NCBI RefSeq assembly: GCF_015840715.1
Contig: NZ_CP060397.1
Span: forward strand, 310,001 to 374,000
DNA from: Synechococcus sp. CBW1004
GTDB taxonomy: Bacteria; Cyanobacteriota; Cyanobacteriia; PCC-6307; Cyanobiaceae
Direction of reading: 5' to 3'
DNA length: 64,000 nt
The notes under the pieces were generated by a model. The model made no database searches and was not told where the DNA came from. It saw only the letters and a program-made list of their open reading frames with translations. The stretch's first letter is position 1; each line of letters starts with the position of its first letter. The position numbers and the translations under genes were made by a program. Below, piece after piece: positions 28,344 through 37,012 of the stretch.

Positions 28344-28793
28344 TCAGCAATCCGGGCTCCCCTCGGGATGGCCCTCGACCAGGCCATTGCCGCAGGCTTC
28401 AAGCACGGCAAACAGGTCATATTGCCCGTTCCCATCCAGCAGGTCAGGAACTGGATCATCGTCAGTTAGGGGCTCCAGATCCTCCGCCAGACTCATCAGG
28501 ATCTCTTGCTGCACACGACCGTAGGCCTCGACATCCAGGCCCTCATCGTCCAGATAGCCGCTCACCACCTGATCCAGTCCGTAGGCCAGTTCAGCCACCA
28601 CTGTGGTGCTCACGAGCTCATCCTGTCCCTCGACCCCCCCTCTCATGCAGGCATCGCCGGCACTCTGGAGCAAGGGACTTGCCAGTACCAGGAAGGCCTC
28701 CACCAGGTGGCTCACACCGGATGAAGGGTCGGTAGTCCCGCTGATCTCAGTGGGGGTGTCCACCAGGCCAGGGACGTAGGCCTCCACCTCCAT
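28344..28793 (-). CDS. Small acidic protein of the secretion locus
   Basis: A 149-residue, very acidic protein (MEVEAYVPGLVDTPTE through DDDPVPDLLDGNGQYDLF) without a signal peptide or membrane helix. I do not recognise a family. The middle part looks helical, and DLLDGNGQYDLF resembles a calcium-loop-like turn. An upstream GTG at 28805 is possible, but the ATG at 28793 has GAGG six bases before it and is preferred. It lies between the HlyD-type gene and the giant gene on the same strand, so it may be a chaperone, regulator or second secreted substrate; all are inference. Confidence 0.7.
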   Translation of the reverse strand: MEVEAYVPGLVDTPTEISGTTDPSSGVSHLVEAFLVLASPLLQSAGDACMRGGVEGQDELVSTTVVAELAYGLDQVVSGYLDDEGLDVEAYGRVQQEILMSLAEDLEPLTDDDPVPDLLDGNGQYDLFAVLEACGNGLVEGHPEGSPDC

Positions 28794-28888
28794 GTTTTTC
28801 CTCACGATTGCTCAAACCTAATCATGCCCAGCTGCCCGCAGCAAGCACGTCCGCACTTCATGTCTGAGAAGTGTCTGAGAATCCTCGA

Positions 28889-30325
28889 TCAGCTTCGCTC
28901 ACGCAGAGCCGAGTCAAGGGTGCGGGTGAAGGGCTGGAACAGATAGCGCAGAACGCTGCGCCTTGGCCCTTGAATCTCGGCTACAAGTGGCATGCCTACT
29001 TGAATCGGATATTTTTGATTCTTGGGATCCACATACTGCCGATCAAGCTCGATGCGAGCCTTGTAATAATACTGACGGTCATCCGGATCCTGGACTGTGG
29101 AAGGCGCAATGCTGACCACCTTGCCCGGTACAGATCCATAGATGCTTGCGTCGTAGGGCTGTAGCTTCACCTCTACAGGTTGACCCACGTTCACAAAGCC
29201 AATATCGGAGGAACGCACGCGTGCTTCCACCTGGTTGAGGCTCTGGCTTGGCACCAACTTGAGGACCACTGCGCCAGGGGCTACCACGGCTCCAGGAGTG
29301 CGGAAACGCAAATCACTCACTGTGCCGGCCAATGGCGCCACGATCTTGGTTCGATCGAGCTGGTTGCGCAATTTCTTGATGTTCTGATTCAAGACTGCCT
29401 CTTCATTCACCAGTTCCGCTACCTGGGAGCTTTCCTCCATGTTCAAGCCACTTTTGAGACTGCGGAGATTCGCCTCGGCCTGCTGGAGCAGCTGAGTCGC
29501 TTCGGCGCGAGTGCCGCGCAACTCGGCAAGTTTGGTGTTGGCGGAGGCAACCTGCTGGTCGGCGTTCAACAAATTCAGCCGTGATGCTGCGCCGGTTTTC
29601 ACCAGATCGGCATACATCCCGCGCTGCGTCTGGTACAGAGTCAGTTCGCGCTGGAATTTTGTGATCTGGTCGTTCAAGCCACGGATTTCTGCTTGCTTCT
29701 CGCGGATCTGGGCTTCGGCCAATGCGATCTTGTCGCTTTTATTGGCCATGCGATTCCGTAGCAACTGTCGCTGGGCTTCACTCACTTTGCCGTTGTCGAA
29801 CGCGGCCGTTTTGTCTCCGCGGATTGCCGCCTGCAACTGCTTCTGCTGCTGCAGCATGTTCTTGAGTTGTTGCTCGACGGCCCGGTATTCACTCTCCACC
29901 AGAGTGGGCCGCAATTCCAGCATGATCTCCCCGGCGCTGACCGGGTCGCCATCCTGCACATTCACCTTCGCAACGATGCCACCTTCAAGGTGCTGCACCA
30001 CGGTCACGTCGCCTTGCGGGATCACTTCCCCGGAAGCTCGCACCACCTGGGTGATCGGGGTGAGCGCCGCCCAGGGGAAGAAGATCAGAGCCGCTGCGCC
30101 CAGCCCATAGAGGGTGAGCCGCAAGTAGCGGTTGTCGGGCTTTTCCTCCAACTCCAGCGCCTGGCTGAGACGTTTTCTGCCCAGCAGAGCGATGGCGTCG
30201 GGATCGTCGATTCCCGGCAGGCGTGCCAACAGTCCTGAGGCAGGTTTCACCGCCAGTGGACCACCTTGATCGTCGACAGCAACTTGGGGGGGGAGGCTCT
30301 GTGGGGGAAGAGGGCTGGTGGTCAT
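28889..30325 (-). CDS. HlyD-family type I secretion membrane fusion protein
   Basis: The periplasmic adaptor that links the ABC exporter to an outer-membrane channel (478 residues). A short cytoplasmic part is followed by one membrane segment (LTLYGLGAAALIFFPWAAL), a lipoyl half-motif (ASGEVIPQGDVTVVQHLEGGIVAKVNVQDGD), a long coiled coil (about residues 130-330), the second lipoyl half (DRTKIVAPLAGTVSDL) and a beta-barrel ending in VGMPLVAEIQG. The frame is open to a TTG at 30370 with an ATG at 30367; I chose the ATG at 30325, which gives a typical leader (MTTSPLPPQS). No TolC-type channel is encoded in the window, so it must be elsewhere. Confidence 0.92.
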   Translation of the reverse strand: MTTSPLPPQSLPPQVAVDDQGGPLAVKPASGLLARLPGIDDPDAIALLGRKRLSQALELEEKPDNRYLRLTLYGLGAAALIFFPWAALTPITQVVRASGEVIPQGDVTVVQHLEGGIVAKVNVQDGDPVSAGEIMLELRPTLVESEYRAVEQQLKNMLQQQKQLQAAIRGDKTAAFDNGKVSEAQRQLLRNRMANKSDKIALAEAQIREKQAEIRGLNDQITKFQRELTLYQTQRGMYADLVKTGAASRLNLLNADQQVASANTKLAELRGTRAEATQLLQQAEANLRSLKSGLNMEESSQVAELVNEEAVLNQNIKKLRNQLDRTKIVAPLAGTVSDLRFRTPGAVVAPGAVVLKLVPSQSLNQVEARVRSSDIGFVNVGQPVEVKLQPYDASIYGSVPGKVVSIAPSTVQDPDDRQYYYKARIELDRQYVDPKNQKYPIQVGMPLVAEIQGPRRSVLRYLFQPFTRTLDSALRERS

Positions 30326-30384
30326 GGCGGCGAACCAGGTGAGGGAATGGAAAGTCAGCTCCGGCATCAAGGCCGGGCATCACA

Positions 30385-32583
30385 TCAACAATCGGCGGTG
30401 GCAGAGCGCTGCATGCGTCTGCGCAGCTCATCCGGTGTGCCTTGAAAGACAGTCACGCCTTTGTCAAGGATGCAGAGCAGATCGGCCTGCTCCAGCAGCA
30501 GCTTGTTGTCTGTGGCCAGGATCACCGAGCGCTCCTGGCCGGAGAAGAGACAGCGACGCAAGCTCGGCAGCAACGCCAGAACGGATTCAAACTCATCAGG
30601 GGAGAGGCCCAGGCTGATGTCATCCAGAAGCAGGATCGGTGCGTCCTTGATCACAGCCTGAGCCAAGGCAAGGAGTTTCAGCACACCACTGGGCAACTGA
30701 TAGGTGACCGCATCATTGAGCTCGGTGTCAAACCCCTGGGGCAATGATTCGATGATCGGCAGAAGCTGCAACTGATCACAGAGCTCCCGTACTTCTGCCG
30801 CACAGGCTTCCGGATTCATGGTCGTGAGATAGCTCCAAATCGTGCCGGGCAGCAGTTCCACCTTGTCCATCAGAAATGCAATGTTCCTCTGGATGGTGTC
30901 TGTGGTGAATTGACGGTAATCTTTTCCGTCGAGCAAGAGCGAACCACTCACCATTGGAAGCAGCTGGTCGATGACCCGCAGCACGGTGCTCTTGCCACAC
31001 CCCGGATTGCCAGTGACGGCCAGGATCTGACCGGGGGATACCGTCAGCGAGGCACGGGTGATGGCGAGACTGTTGTCGTTGCTCACCCGACAGGCAGCCG
31101 AGTCAAGCAGCACGGCACCGCGAAGACGAATCACCTCTCTGTGCTGCACGGTGGTGGTGATGCGTGGTGAGTTGCGAAGATTCAGGAACTGATCAAGTTG
31201 GCTGTACTGTGCCCGCATGGTCGAGAAGCGCAGCAGGGCATTCATCAGTTGCTGGAACGGACCGAACACCCGCCACACAAAGAACATCGAGGCAATCAGA
31301 TTTCCCATTGCCATGGAACCCTGTCCGCTGCCATAGGCCATCCAGGCACCGATTGCCAGGGTGAGCACGGCCGCCAGCTGCGAGCTCGTGGAGGTGATCA
31401 CCTGCAGCTGGCCCACCTGCTGGTTGAGGGTGAGACTGCTAGTGGCACTCTGAGCGGATAATCCCCGCAGTCGCTGCAGCCACACCCACTCGACATTGGT
31501 GAGTTTAACGTCAAGGAAACGATGTACCAATTCCTGCTGGGCCTGCGCCAGCCCTATGCCCGTGTTCAGATTCATCTCGGCAGCCCCGGCATAGAACCTC
31601 GATAACGTCCACACCATCAGGCCTGACACCAGCATCAGCACCAGTGGCACCAGCACCAGCCAGCCGCTGATCAGGGCGATGGCCAGCAGGTAGATGACCA
31701 CATAGGGGAAGTCGAGACAGGCCAGGGCCATGGGACCCTGCAGATAGCTGAGCAGGCTGTCGAGATTGCGCTGGCGGCTCTGCAGACCAAAGCGCCCCAT
31801 GGCCTCGATCTGACGGAGGTCGAGACTGAAGGTCTTCTCCACCAACGCCACGCCCAGCAGGGCGTCGATGCGACCACCAAGCTGGGCCAGCACCGTCGAG
31901 CGCCATTGGCGCAGGATCCAGGTGAGGTCGAAGAGAACCAGGACGCCCAGGAAGATCCACGAGGTGGAGGCAATGCTGTCGCTGGGGATCGCAAGGTTGT
32001 AGATGGCGCGAATGTAGAAGGGCAGTGTCAATGCCAGCAGTGCCAGCCCAAAGCTGATGACGTAGAGCAGGCCGATCCGGTTGGTGAAGCGGTAGAACAC
32101 CTCCTGGAGCATGCCGATCCGCGTTTTGCCACTCCGTTCCTGAATCAGGATCAGTACACCGCCCGGCTCCAGTTGGAGGACATCACTGCGGCCGTTCACG
32201 TTGCCGGCAACCACAGCACTGCCTTTATCGCGTGAGAGAACCCAGGGGACGTTGTCCGGGGCCAGATAGAGGGCCGGCAGCAATTGGGGGTTGAGCTGTC
32301 CCCAGTGGTTCAGGACCTGTTTTGTGCTGTGGAAGCCCAGCCGCAGCAGGAGGTTGCGAGCATCCACCAGGTCCATCCGGCGGGGATCGGCGTCGAACAG
32401 CTCAAACAGCTGCTCAGAGCGGCCGGTCCATTGCAACTGCTGCAGTAACAACCGCACGCAGAAGGCCATCGGCGCTGCTGGGCTGAGAGTGAGGTCGCGC
32501 AGCAGCTGTCCGGAGTCAGGTTTTCCGCTCAGAATGGTGCCGCTCTGGGGAGCGCCGTTACCTAGCTGGATTGACTTTCTCAT
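30385..32583 (-). CDS. Type I secretion ABC transporter subunit with C39-like N-domain
   Basis: A 732-residue exporter half. About 150 N-terminal residues resemble the inactive C39-peptidase-like domain of type I exporters (MDLVDARNLLLRLGF, VPWVLSRDKGSAVV); a catalytic Cys is not seen at the start. Six membrane helices follow (about 175-440), then a nucleotide-binding domain. Walker A is intact (GNPGCGKST). Other motifs are off consensus: the signature reads LPSGV instead of LSGGQ, Walker B ends LLLDD with Asp in place of the catalytic Glu, and the H-loop His is missing (SVILATDN). It overlaps the other ABC gene by four bases (ATGA), indicating coupled translation and a heterodimer. Confidence 0.9.
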   Translation of the reverse strand: MRKSIQLGNGAPQSGTILSGKPDSGQLLRDLTLSPAAPMAFCVRLLLQQLQWTGRSEQLFELFDADPRRMDLVDARNLLLRLGFHSTKQVLNHWGQLNPQLLPALYLAPDNVPWVLSRDKGSAVVAGNVNGRSDVLQLEPGGVLILIQERSGKTRIGMLQEVFYRFTNRIGLLYVISFGLALLALTLPFYIRAIYNLAIPSDSIASTSWIFLGVLVLFDLTWILRQWRSTVLAQLGGRIDALLGVALVEKTFSLDLRQIEAMGRFGLQSRQRNLDSLLSYLQGPMALACLDFPYVVIYLLAIALISGWLVLVPLVLMLVSGLMVWTLSRFYAGAAEMNLNTGIGLAQAQQELVHRFLDVKLTNVEWVWLQRLRGLSAQSATSSLTLNQQVGQLQVITSTSSQLAAVLTLAIGAWMAYGSGQGSMAMGNLIASMFFVWRVFGPFQQLMNALLRFSTMRAQYSQLDQFLNLRNSPRITTTVQHREVIRLRGAVLLDSAACRVSNDNSLAITRASLTVSPGQILAVTGNPGCGKSTVLRVIDQLLPMVSGSLLLDGKDYRQFTTDTIQRNIAFLMDKVELLPGTIWSYLTTMNPEACAAEVRELCDQLQLLPIIESLPQGFDTELNDAVTYQLPSGVLKLLALAQAVIKDAPILLLDDISLGLSPDEFESVLALLPSLRRCLFSGQERSVILATDNKLLLEQADLLCILDKGVTVFQGTPDELRRRMQRSATADC

Positions 32584-34328
32584 TGCCCCACCTCCGCCAT
32601 CAGCGGCAGCGATTGCTGACCATCACTGATCGCCTCGAGGACCCTGCCGCTGCCGTTGATCCAGACGCTGATGCGACCGCGCGTTCGCTTGAGGATGCGC
32701 TGCAGTGCGTCGATGAAATCCTTGCCGTAGGAGCAATTGCTGAGGTCGAGCAACAGCACCTGGGGGTCTGTGGCGAGGGCCCTTACCAGCTGGGCCAGCT
32801 TGATGCCATCGCTCGAGAGACCGCTGCTGGGGCCTTGACCCATCAGGGTGTCGTAGCCACTGGGCAGAGCACGCACTTTGGCGTCGAAGCCGCTGAGATA
32901 GCTCCAGAAGAGGGCCCGACGCTGGTGACGGCGCGGCTGAAAACTCGTCAGGTTCTGCAGCAGCGTCCCTTCAAATGGCTCCTGGGAGGGATCCACGTAG
33001 CTAATCATCTGCCGCAGCCCCTCCCGGTTGTAGGCATCGATCGGCTTGCCGTTGATCAGCAGACCAGGCAGGGGGTGAATCTGAAGCAGTCCCAGAAACA
33101 ACTGCCGCACATCAGCGCCGTAGCGACCATCGCGGAGCAGCATCACGTTGCCCGTCGGAAGTGCGAGGCCCGCCAGGCTCACCTGAAGGGCGCTGTCGGG
33201 GGCAACCTGGAGCCGCAGCCGTCCACCGCCTGGCTCGACCGGCTGGGCCATCAATGCCTCGAATTCCTCGCGGGCGTGGCTGAGTCGGCGGTAGCTGTTC
33301 CAGAGCCCCATGGCCTGCTGCCAGGGGGAGAGCACCTTGCCGGAGAGCAGCAGGCAGGCGGCCAGGGCTCCCACATTCATCCGATCGCCGATCACCAGAA
33401 ACGCTCCCCAGGTGACCATCGTGGCCATGGCCACCTGGCTGGTGAGGGCACCAAAGGCCTGGTACTGGCCGCTGAACAGGGCGTTCTGCATGCGCTGCCA
33501 GGCCAATTCCTCCTGGCGGCGCTCATGCCCCAGGAGATATCGGCTCCCGAGGCCATTGGCCTTGATCAGATCAAGAGCGCCCACCAGCTGGTTCTGGTAG
33601 GTGAGGCGCGACAGCTCCAGCTGGTCGCGCTGCTTGGCGATCTGCTCATAGTTGCGTGAGAACGCCAGGGCGCGCAGCACATACACGACGATCGCCACAA
33701 CAGCGACAATGCCGATGCTGCCGCCGATCAGAAACAGGGCCACCACAAACAGCAGAGAGAAGACCAGATCAATCGCCGTCGTCAGCGCCTGCACGGTGGT
33801 TTCATCGCGCAACATGCTGATGCTGCTCAGCCGTTCGGCATGCGCTGCAGGTGACAGCTGCAGGTAGGTCGTCAGGGGCATTCGGCAGAAGTGGTCGAGC
33901 GCCTCCAGCCGGTTGCGATGTTCGAGGCGTGCGCCATCCTGGCCGGTGAGTGCGAGGCGCAGGGTGTGCAGCCAGCCACCGAGAAGCATCAGCAGCACGA
34001 CGCCCACACTCAGCACCAGCAGGCTCTCCATGGAGCCACTGGGCAGTACGGAGGTGTAGACGATATTGATATAGAGCGGTGATGACAGTTCAAGCAGGTT
34101 GATCAGCAGCGAACTCACCACCAGAGGCCCGATCTGGTAGGCGCTCCAATCCACGTTGCCAAGGGAGTGGAAGAATCTGTTGGTGATGAATTCTTCGATC
34201 AGATTGAAGTTGTCGTTCAGCTCCTGCTTCAGCCAGCGCCCGGGCCTCGCCAGGGATGCGGCAACTGCACCGAGCCAGCTGGCGTTCTGGTTGCCTGCTT
34301 GGCGATTTTGTAACGGTGATGCACCCAT
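32580..34328 (-). CDS. Type I secretion ABC transporter subunit with decayed ATPase domain
   Basis: A 582-residue exporter half and the first gene of the secretion operon. Five to six membrane helices (about 65-330) are followed by a domain that keeps the size and order of a nucleotide-binding domain but lacks its key residues. In place of Walker A is LLRDGRYGADVRQL with no GK[ST]; the signature is LSSDG; Walker B is VLLLDLSN with no catalytic Glu; and the H-loop region is VWINGSG. It cannot bind ATP in the usual way through its own P-loop. With the next gene it forms an asymmetric pair in which at most one composite site (Walker A of the partner plus this LSSDG) could work. Confidence 0.88.
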   Translation of the reverse strand: MGASPLQNRQAGNQNASWLGAVAASLARPGRWLKQELNDNFNLIEEFITNRFFHSLGNVDWSAYQIGPLVVSSLLINLLELSSPLYINIVYTSVLPSGSMESLLVLSVGVVLLMLLGGWLHTLRLALTGQDGARLEHRNRLEALDHFCRMPLTTYLQLSPAAHAERLSSISMLRDETTVQALTTAIDLVFSLLFVVALFLIGGSIGIVAVVAIVVYVLRALAFSRNYEQIAKQRDQLELSRLTYQNQLVGALDLIKANGLGSRYLLGHERRQEELAWQRMQNALFSGQYQAFGALTSQVAMATMVTWGAFLVIGDRMNVGALAACLLLSGKVLSPWQQAMGLWNSYRRLSHAREEFEALMAQPVEPGGGRLRLQVAPDSALQVSLAGLALPTGNVMLLRDGRYGADVRQLFLGLLQIHPLPGLLINGKPIDAYNREGLRQMISYVDPSQEPFEGTLLQNLTSFQPRRHQRRALFWSYLSGFDAKVRALPSGYDTLMGQGPSSGLSSDGIKLAQLVRALATDPQVLLLDLSNCSYGKDFIDALQRILKRTRGRISVWINGSGRVLEAISDGQQSLPLMAEVGQ

Positions 34329-34384
34329 TTTCTGTCAGCCACCGGGTTCAGGTTAGAAATGGCGTCCCAGGTTCGCTGGCAACT

Positions 34385-34394
34385 GTTACGTAAC
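34385..34394. promoter_or_regulatory. Palindrome in the divergent promoter region
   Basis: GTTACGTAAC is a perfect palindrome in the 134-base gap between the first ABC gene (minus) and the MshEN-like gene (plus). Its central place in a divergent region suits an operator, but no regulator or clear promoter boxes can be assigned. Confidence 0.3.
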
Positions 34395-34462
34395 CATGAG
34401 AACGGAGCCGGCCCCCTCTACCGGAGATCTGGCTAGTTTGCCTCGTGTGCAGCCTCCTGGCG

Positions 34463-35143
34463 ATGTATCGCTTCCGTCTCAGTGCTCCCCAGGTGCAGCT
34501 CGAGCTTGTGGGCAACGGCCCGGGCCCCCGGCTGCCGTTCCTGGTGGTGGGCCCCACCACCGAAGTGGCCTTCGTCGAGGAGCTGCTGGAGCAGGAGCTG
34601 GGCAGCCTCACCCTCAACCCCGCTGAGCTTTTCCGCTTCCTCGAGACCGACAGCTGGATCCGTGACTTCTTCCAGGCGCCTGAGTTGCTGGAGGGAGACC
34701 TGGAAAGCGCCGAGGCGGAGGCCCGCCGCTTCAGCAGCTTTGCCAGCCAGCCTCTCGGCAACAAGTTGTTCCAGGCGGGTGTCTTCACCATGGAGCAGCT
34801 CGACGAGCTGCTCACCGCCTACCGACCCTTTGCTGACACCGAGCGGTTTGGCGAATTTCTGCGCCTCAACATGCAGGTGCCGCCCCGGCTCCTGGAGCTG
34901 CTGCTCCACCCCTCGCTGTTCGACGAGAGGGGCTTCAACGACATGCGCCTCGGAGAGCGACTCGTCGAGATGGGCTTCATCAGCACCGAGCAGCTGGAGC
35001 GCGCGCTGGCGGAGCACCAACAGAGTGGTGAGCGGATTGGCGAAGTGCTCGCCCGCCAGGGCCTGATCTCAGCTACCACGGCCCGCTTCTTCGCCGAGGC
35101 GTGCATCAACAGCTCTGGGCAGATCGACTACGAGCCGATCTGA
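34463..35143 (+). CDS. Conserved protein with MshEN/GspE-N-like C-terminal domain
   Basis: A 226-residue soluble protein. The N-terminal half (MYRFRLSAPQVQLELVGNGP and on) is not recognised. The C-terminal ~65 residues (MRLGERLVEMGFISTEQLERALAEHQQSGERIGEVLARQGLI, counted as one domain from about residue 158) have the LGExLVxxGxIxxxQLxxAL pattern of the N-terminal domain of type II secretion/type IV pilus ATPases, which in some proteins binds cyclic di-GMP. An earlier start at 34445 is possible. It is divergent from the type I secretion operon. A regulatory or signalling role is inference. Confidence 0.75.
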   Translation: MYRFRLSAPQVQLELVGNGPGPRLPFLVVGPTTEVAFVEELLEQELGSLTLNPAELFRFLETDSWIRDFFQAPELLEGDLESAEAEARRFSSFASQPLGNKLFQAGVFTMEQLDELLTAYRPFADTERFGEFLRLNMQVPPRLLELLLHPSLFDERGFNDMRLGERLVEMGFISTEQLERALAEHQQSGERIGEVLARQGLISATTARFFAEACINSSGQIDYEPI

Positions 35144-35248
35144 CCGCTCGTGTGCGGCGCGCTGCAAGGTCGATCCAGAGCGCGTGAAACAGACACTGCG
35201 TGGGGCTCAACCAGTCAGCGGTGCTGCTGGCGGGGCCTCAAAAGAGAG

Positions 35249-35280
35249 CTCCCCGACCAGCCGAGAAGCCAGTCGGGGAG
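35249..35280 (-). terminator. Hairpin, possible terminator
   Basis: CTCCCCGAC and GTCGGGGAG form a 9-bp stem with a 14-base loop. On the minus strand the stem is followed within a few bases by a CTCTCTTTT run; on the plus strand no T-run follows. It lies about 105 bases after the preceding plus-strand gene. It may be a plus-strand 3' hairpin or a minus-strand terminator, but no convincing minus-strand gene feeds it. The rest of 35144-35551 holds short repeated TACCGTC/ACGGTC elements near 35378-35398 and nothing else recognisable. Confidence 0.4.
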
Positions 35281-35551
35281 AGGGATCTGAGGGAACGGAG
35301 AGGGTGTCCGTGTGCAACGGACCGGATCGACTGCTATAGGACGACTTGGGACGATGGGTGCCCCCGTCTGTACCGTCTTTTATACCGTCATTCACGGTCT
35401 GTGATGGATGGACGGAATTCGAGGGCCGTGGGACCTGCTTGAGACCCGGATCAGAGGGTTCAGGGGAGATGGCTGAGCCGGCGCTGGTTGGGGCTGAGAG
35501 CTGATCCGCAGCCAGACTGACGAGCACCATCGCTGGATTGACCCATGCGGC

Positions 35552-35977
35552 GTGATCACGCGACAGGAAGGGGCTGAGGAGAACCCTTTCATGGGCGACC
35601 GATTGATCATCTCTGACAACCGTGAGGACCCGGGCAACCCGCTGGTGCTTGACGGTGAGGCCATTGACGCAGCGGCACGGGACCCACTGGCGATCGGGAA
35701 GCTGATGGTGGATCAGGTCTGGGCAGAGGGAACCGACCCCACCGGTGGAGGCCTGTACTACGAGCGCAACAGCAACCAGCACCGCCGGCTGCAGGTCTTT
35801 GAAACAGGCAGCGAGGACTTCATGACCGGCGGCTGGGTGCGGGTGCTGGCTACCGCCGAACAGGTCCGCAAGGAGCGTCCTGGCATGGAGCTTGCTGCCA
35901 AGGCGGGACTGGTCACGATCCATGGCACCCACCGAGGCGTGCTGCTGGTGGAGTTCCTGGACGTTCCCTGGGGCTGA
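35552..35977 (+). CDS. Hypothetical protein
   Basis: A 141-residue protein that I do not recognise. Composition is that of a normal soluble protein (LIISDNREDPGNPLVLDGEAIDAAARDP through LLVEFLDVPWG), without signal peptide or membrane segments. The first start is GTG at 35552; an ATG at 35591 (MGDRLIISDN) is equally likely. It stands alone between two non-coding stretches. Confidence 0.6.
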   Translation: MITRQEGAEENPFMGDRLIISDNREDPGNPLVLDGEAIDAAARDPLAIGKLMVDQVWAEGTDPTGGGLYYERNSNQHRRLQVFETGSEDFMTGGWVRVLATAEQVRKERPGMELAAKAGLVTIHGTHRGVLLVEFLDVPWG

Positions 35978-36346
35978 GCAACCGCCACTGGGCTCCGGTC
36001 GGATTCGTTGAGCGCACCTCCCGGTGCGACAGCGGCCGTCCTTCAGCGTGCCACGGCTGCGCCGTGGCGTGCATCGGCCAGCCGCCGCCGCCCTCCGCTC
36101 CGGGGCCGGTGTGGGGGTGGGCAGGCATGGCTACTCTCCCGCGGCTGCGGTGCCCGGGAAGTTGCCCCGTGCACGGGGCTGGGGTGATGCCTCTGATTTC
36201 CTCGCGCGGCTGCGCGGCCAGCTGGGCATTCAGGGCTGAATCTGGTGGCCTTGCTTATCAGCTCGCCGATCCATCAGCGGCTAGCTCTGCTTTGCGTAGA
36301 TCCATTGCCCCGCAGCCACTCTGCCCGCTGCTCAGTGCGTTTGTAC
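35978..36346. other. Non-coding stretch before the recombination module
   Basis: Roughly 370 bases with no frame that looks like a protein. The left half is GC-rich with many CGGC/GCCG runs; the right half is less so and leads into a promoter candidate at 36347. No RNA gene was recognised. Confidence 0.5.
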
Positions 36347-36355
36347 TGGTAGAAT
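36347..36355 (+). promoter_or_regulatory. Extended -10 promoter candidate
   Basis: TGG followed by TAGAAT forms an extended -10 element (TGn-TAGAAT). No good -35 box is seen 17 bases upstream, as is common for extended -10 promoters. Transcription would start about 80 bases before the ATG of the SLOG-type gene and could serve the three-gene module that follows. Confidence 0.45.
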
Positions 36356-36439
36356 AAGAGCTGCGCCAAAGGCCACGAGCCCATCGCCTGCGGCAACGAA
36401 ATCCTCGGACAACTTGTCCCGTTCGTTTGCTCTGTAGCC

Positions 36440-36961
36440 ATGAGCTTGTCCTCTGCTGCAGTGGCCCAGGCCGCTGCATTGCCTTCCCTTGGCCTCCTGT
36501 CGCCGCCGGCGTTGGCCCATCGCTCGGTCGTCATCGTTGCCGCTGGTGGCCGTGATCTCGTCTGGCCCCAGGAGCGCATCGCCTCTGCTCTCCTCCAGCG
36601 CTCTGGCGGCCGGCCTGTCCATCTGTTGCTGCATGGCGGTGCCCGTGGTGCTGATCGCGCCATCGGCCGTGCCGCCCAGCAGCTCGGCTGGCGGGTCCAG
36701 GCCCTCGCCGCTGATTGGCGCCGTCATGGCCGCGCTGCCGGGCCCATCCGCAATCGCCTTCTGCTGGAGCAGGCCCTGGTCGAGGCCCAGGCCCACACCT
36801 CCCCTGCCTTCAGCGCCTCGGTGCTGGTGATCGCCTTCCCCGGTGGGCCGGGCACGGCTTCGCTCGTCCAGCAGGCCCGCCGCTGCTCCTCCCGCTCGCC
36901 GGTGCCGGTGGTGGTGATGGAAGTGCCGCCGCCCTTCTCGCCGGAGCCGCTCGCCGCCTGA
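36440..36961 (+). CDS. SLOG/YspA-like (DUF2493-type) nucleotide-binding protein
   Basis: A 173-residue Rossmann-like protein. After VVIVAAGGRD comes HLLLHGGARGADRAIGRAAQQLGW, the GG-x-GAD motif of the DUF2493/SLOG group, then GPIRNRLLLEQ and VIAFPGGPGT, which complete the ligand pocket. SLOG proteins sense or bind nucleotides and are common in phage and defence loci. It is the first gene of a run with the Gp157 and Rad52 homologs, all plus strand, with 51- and 86-base gaps. The role in the module is unknown. The first 27 residues are low complexity, so the start may lie later. Confidence 0.75.
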   Translation: MSLSSAAVAQAAALPSLGLLSPPALAHRSVVIVAAGGRDLVWPQERIASALLQRSGGRPVHLLLHGGARGADRAIGRAAQQLGWRVQALAADWRRHGRAAGPIRNRLLLEQALVEAQAHTSPAFSASVLVIAFPGGPGTASLVQQARRCSSRSPVPVVVMEVPPPFSPEPLAA

Positions 36962-37012
36962 GCGGCAGTCGCCGCGCCGTTCTTCCCGTTCCCTCCTCAC
37001 ATCCCCATCCCC

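Noticed and set aside
35144-35551. Possible tRNA or attachment site before the island
   Set aside because: Hairpin and short repeats are present, but no cloverleaf, CCA end or direct repeat partner could be found by eye.
35207-35932. 241-codon minus frame
   Set aside because: Low-complexity composition, overlaps a hairpin and a better plus-strand frame; no recognisable domain.
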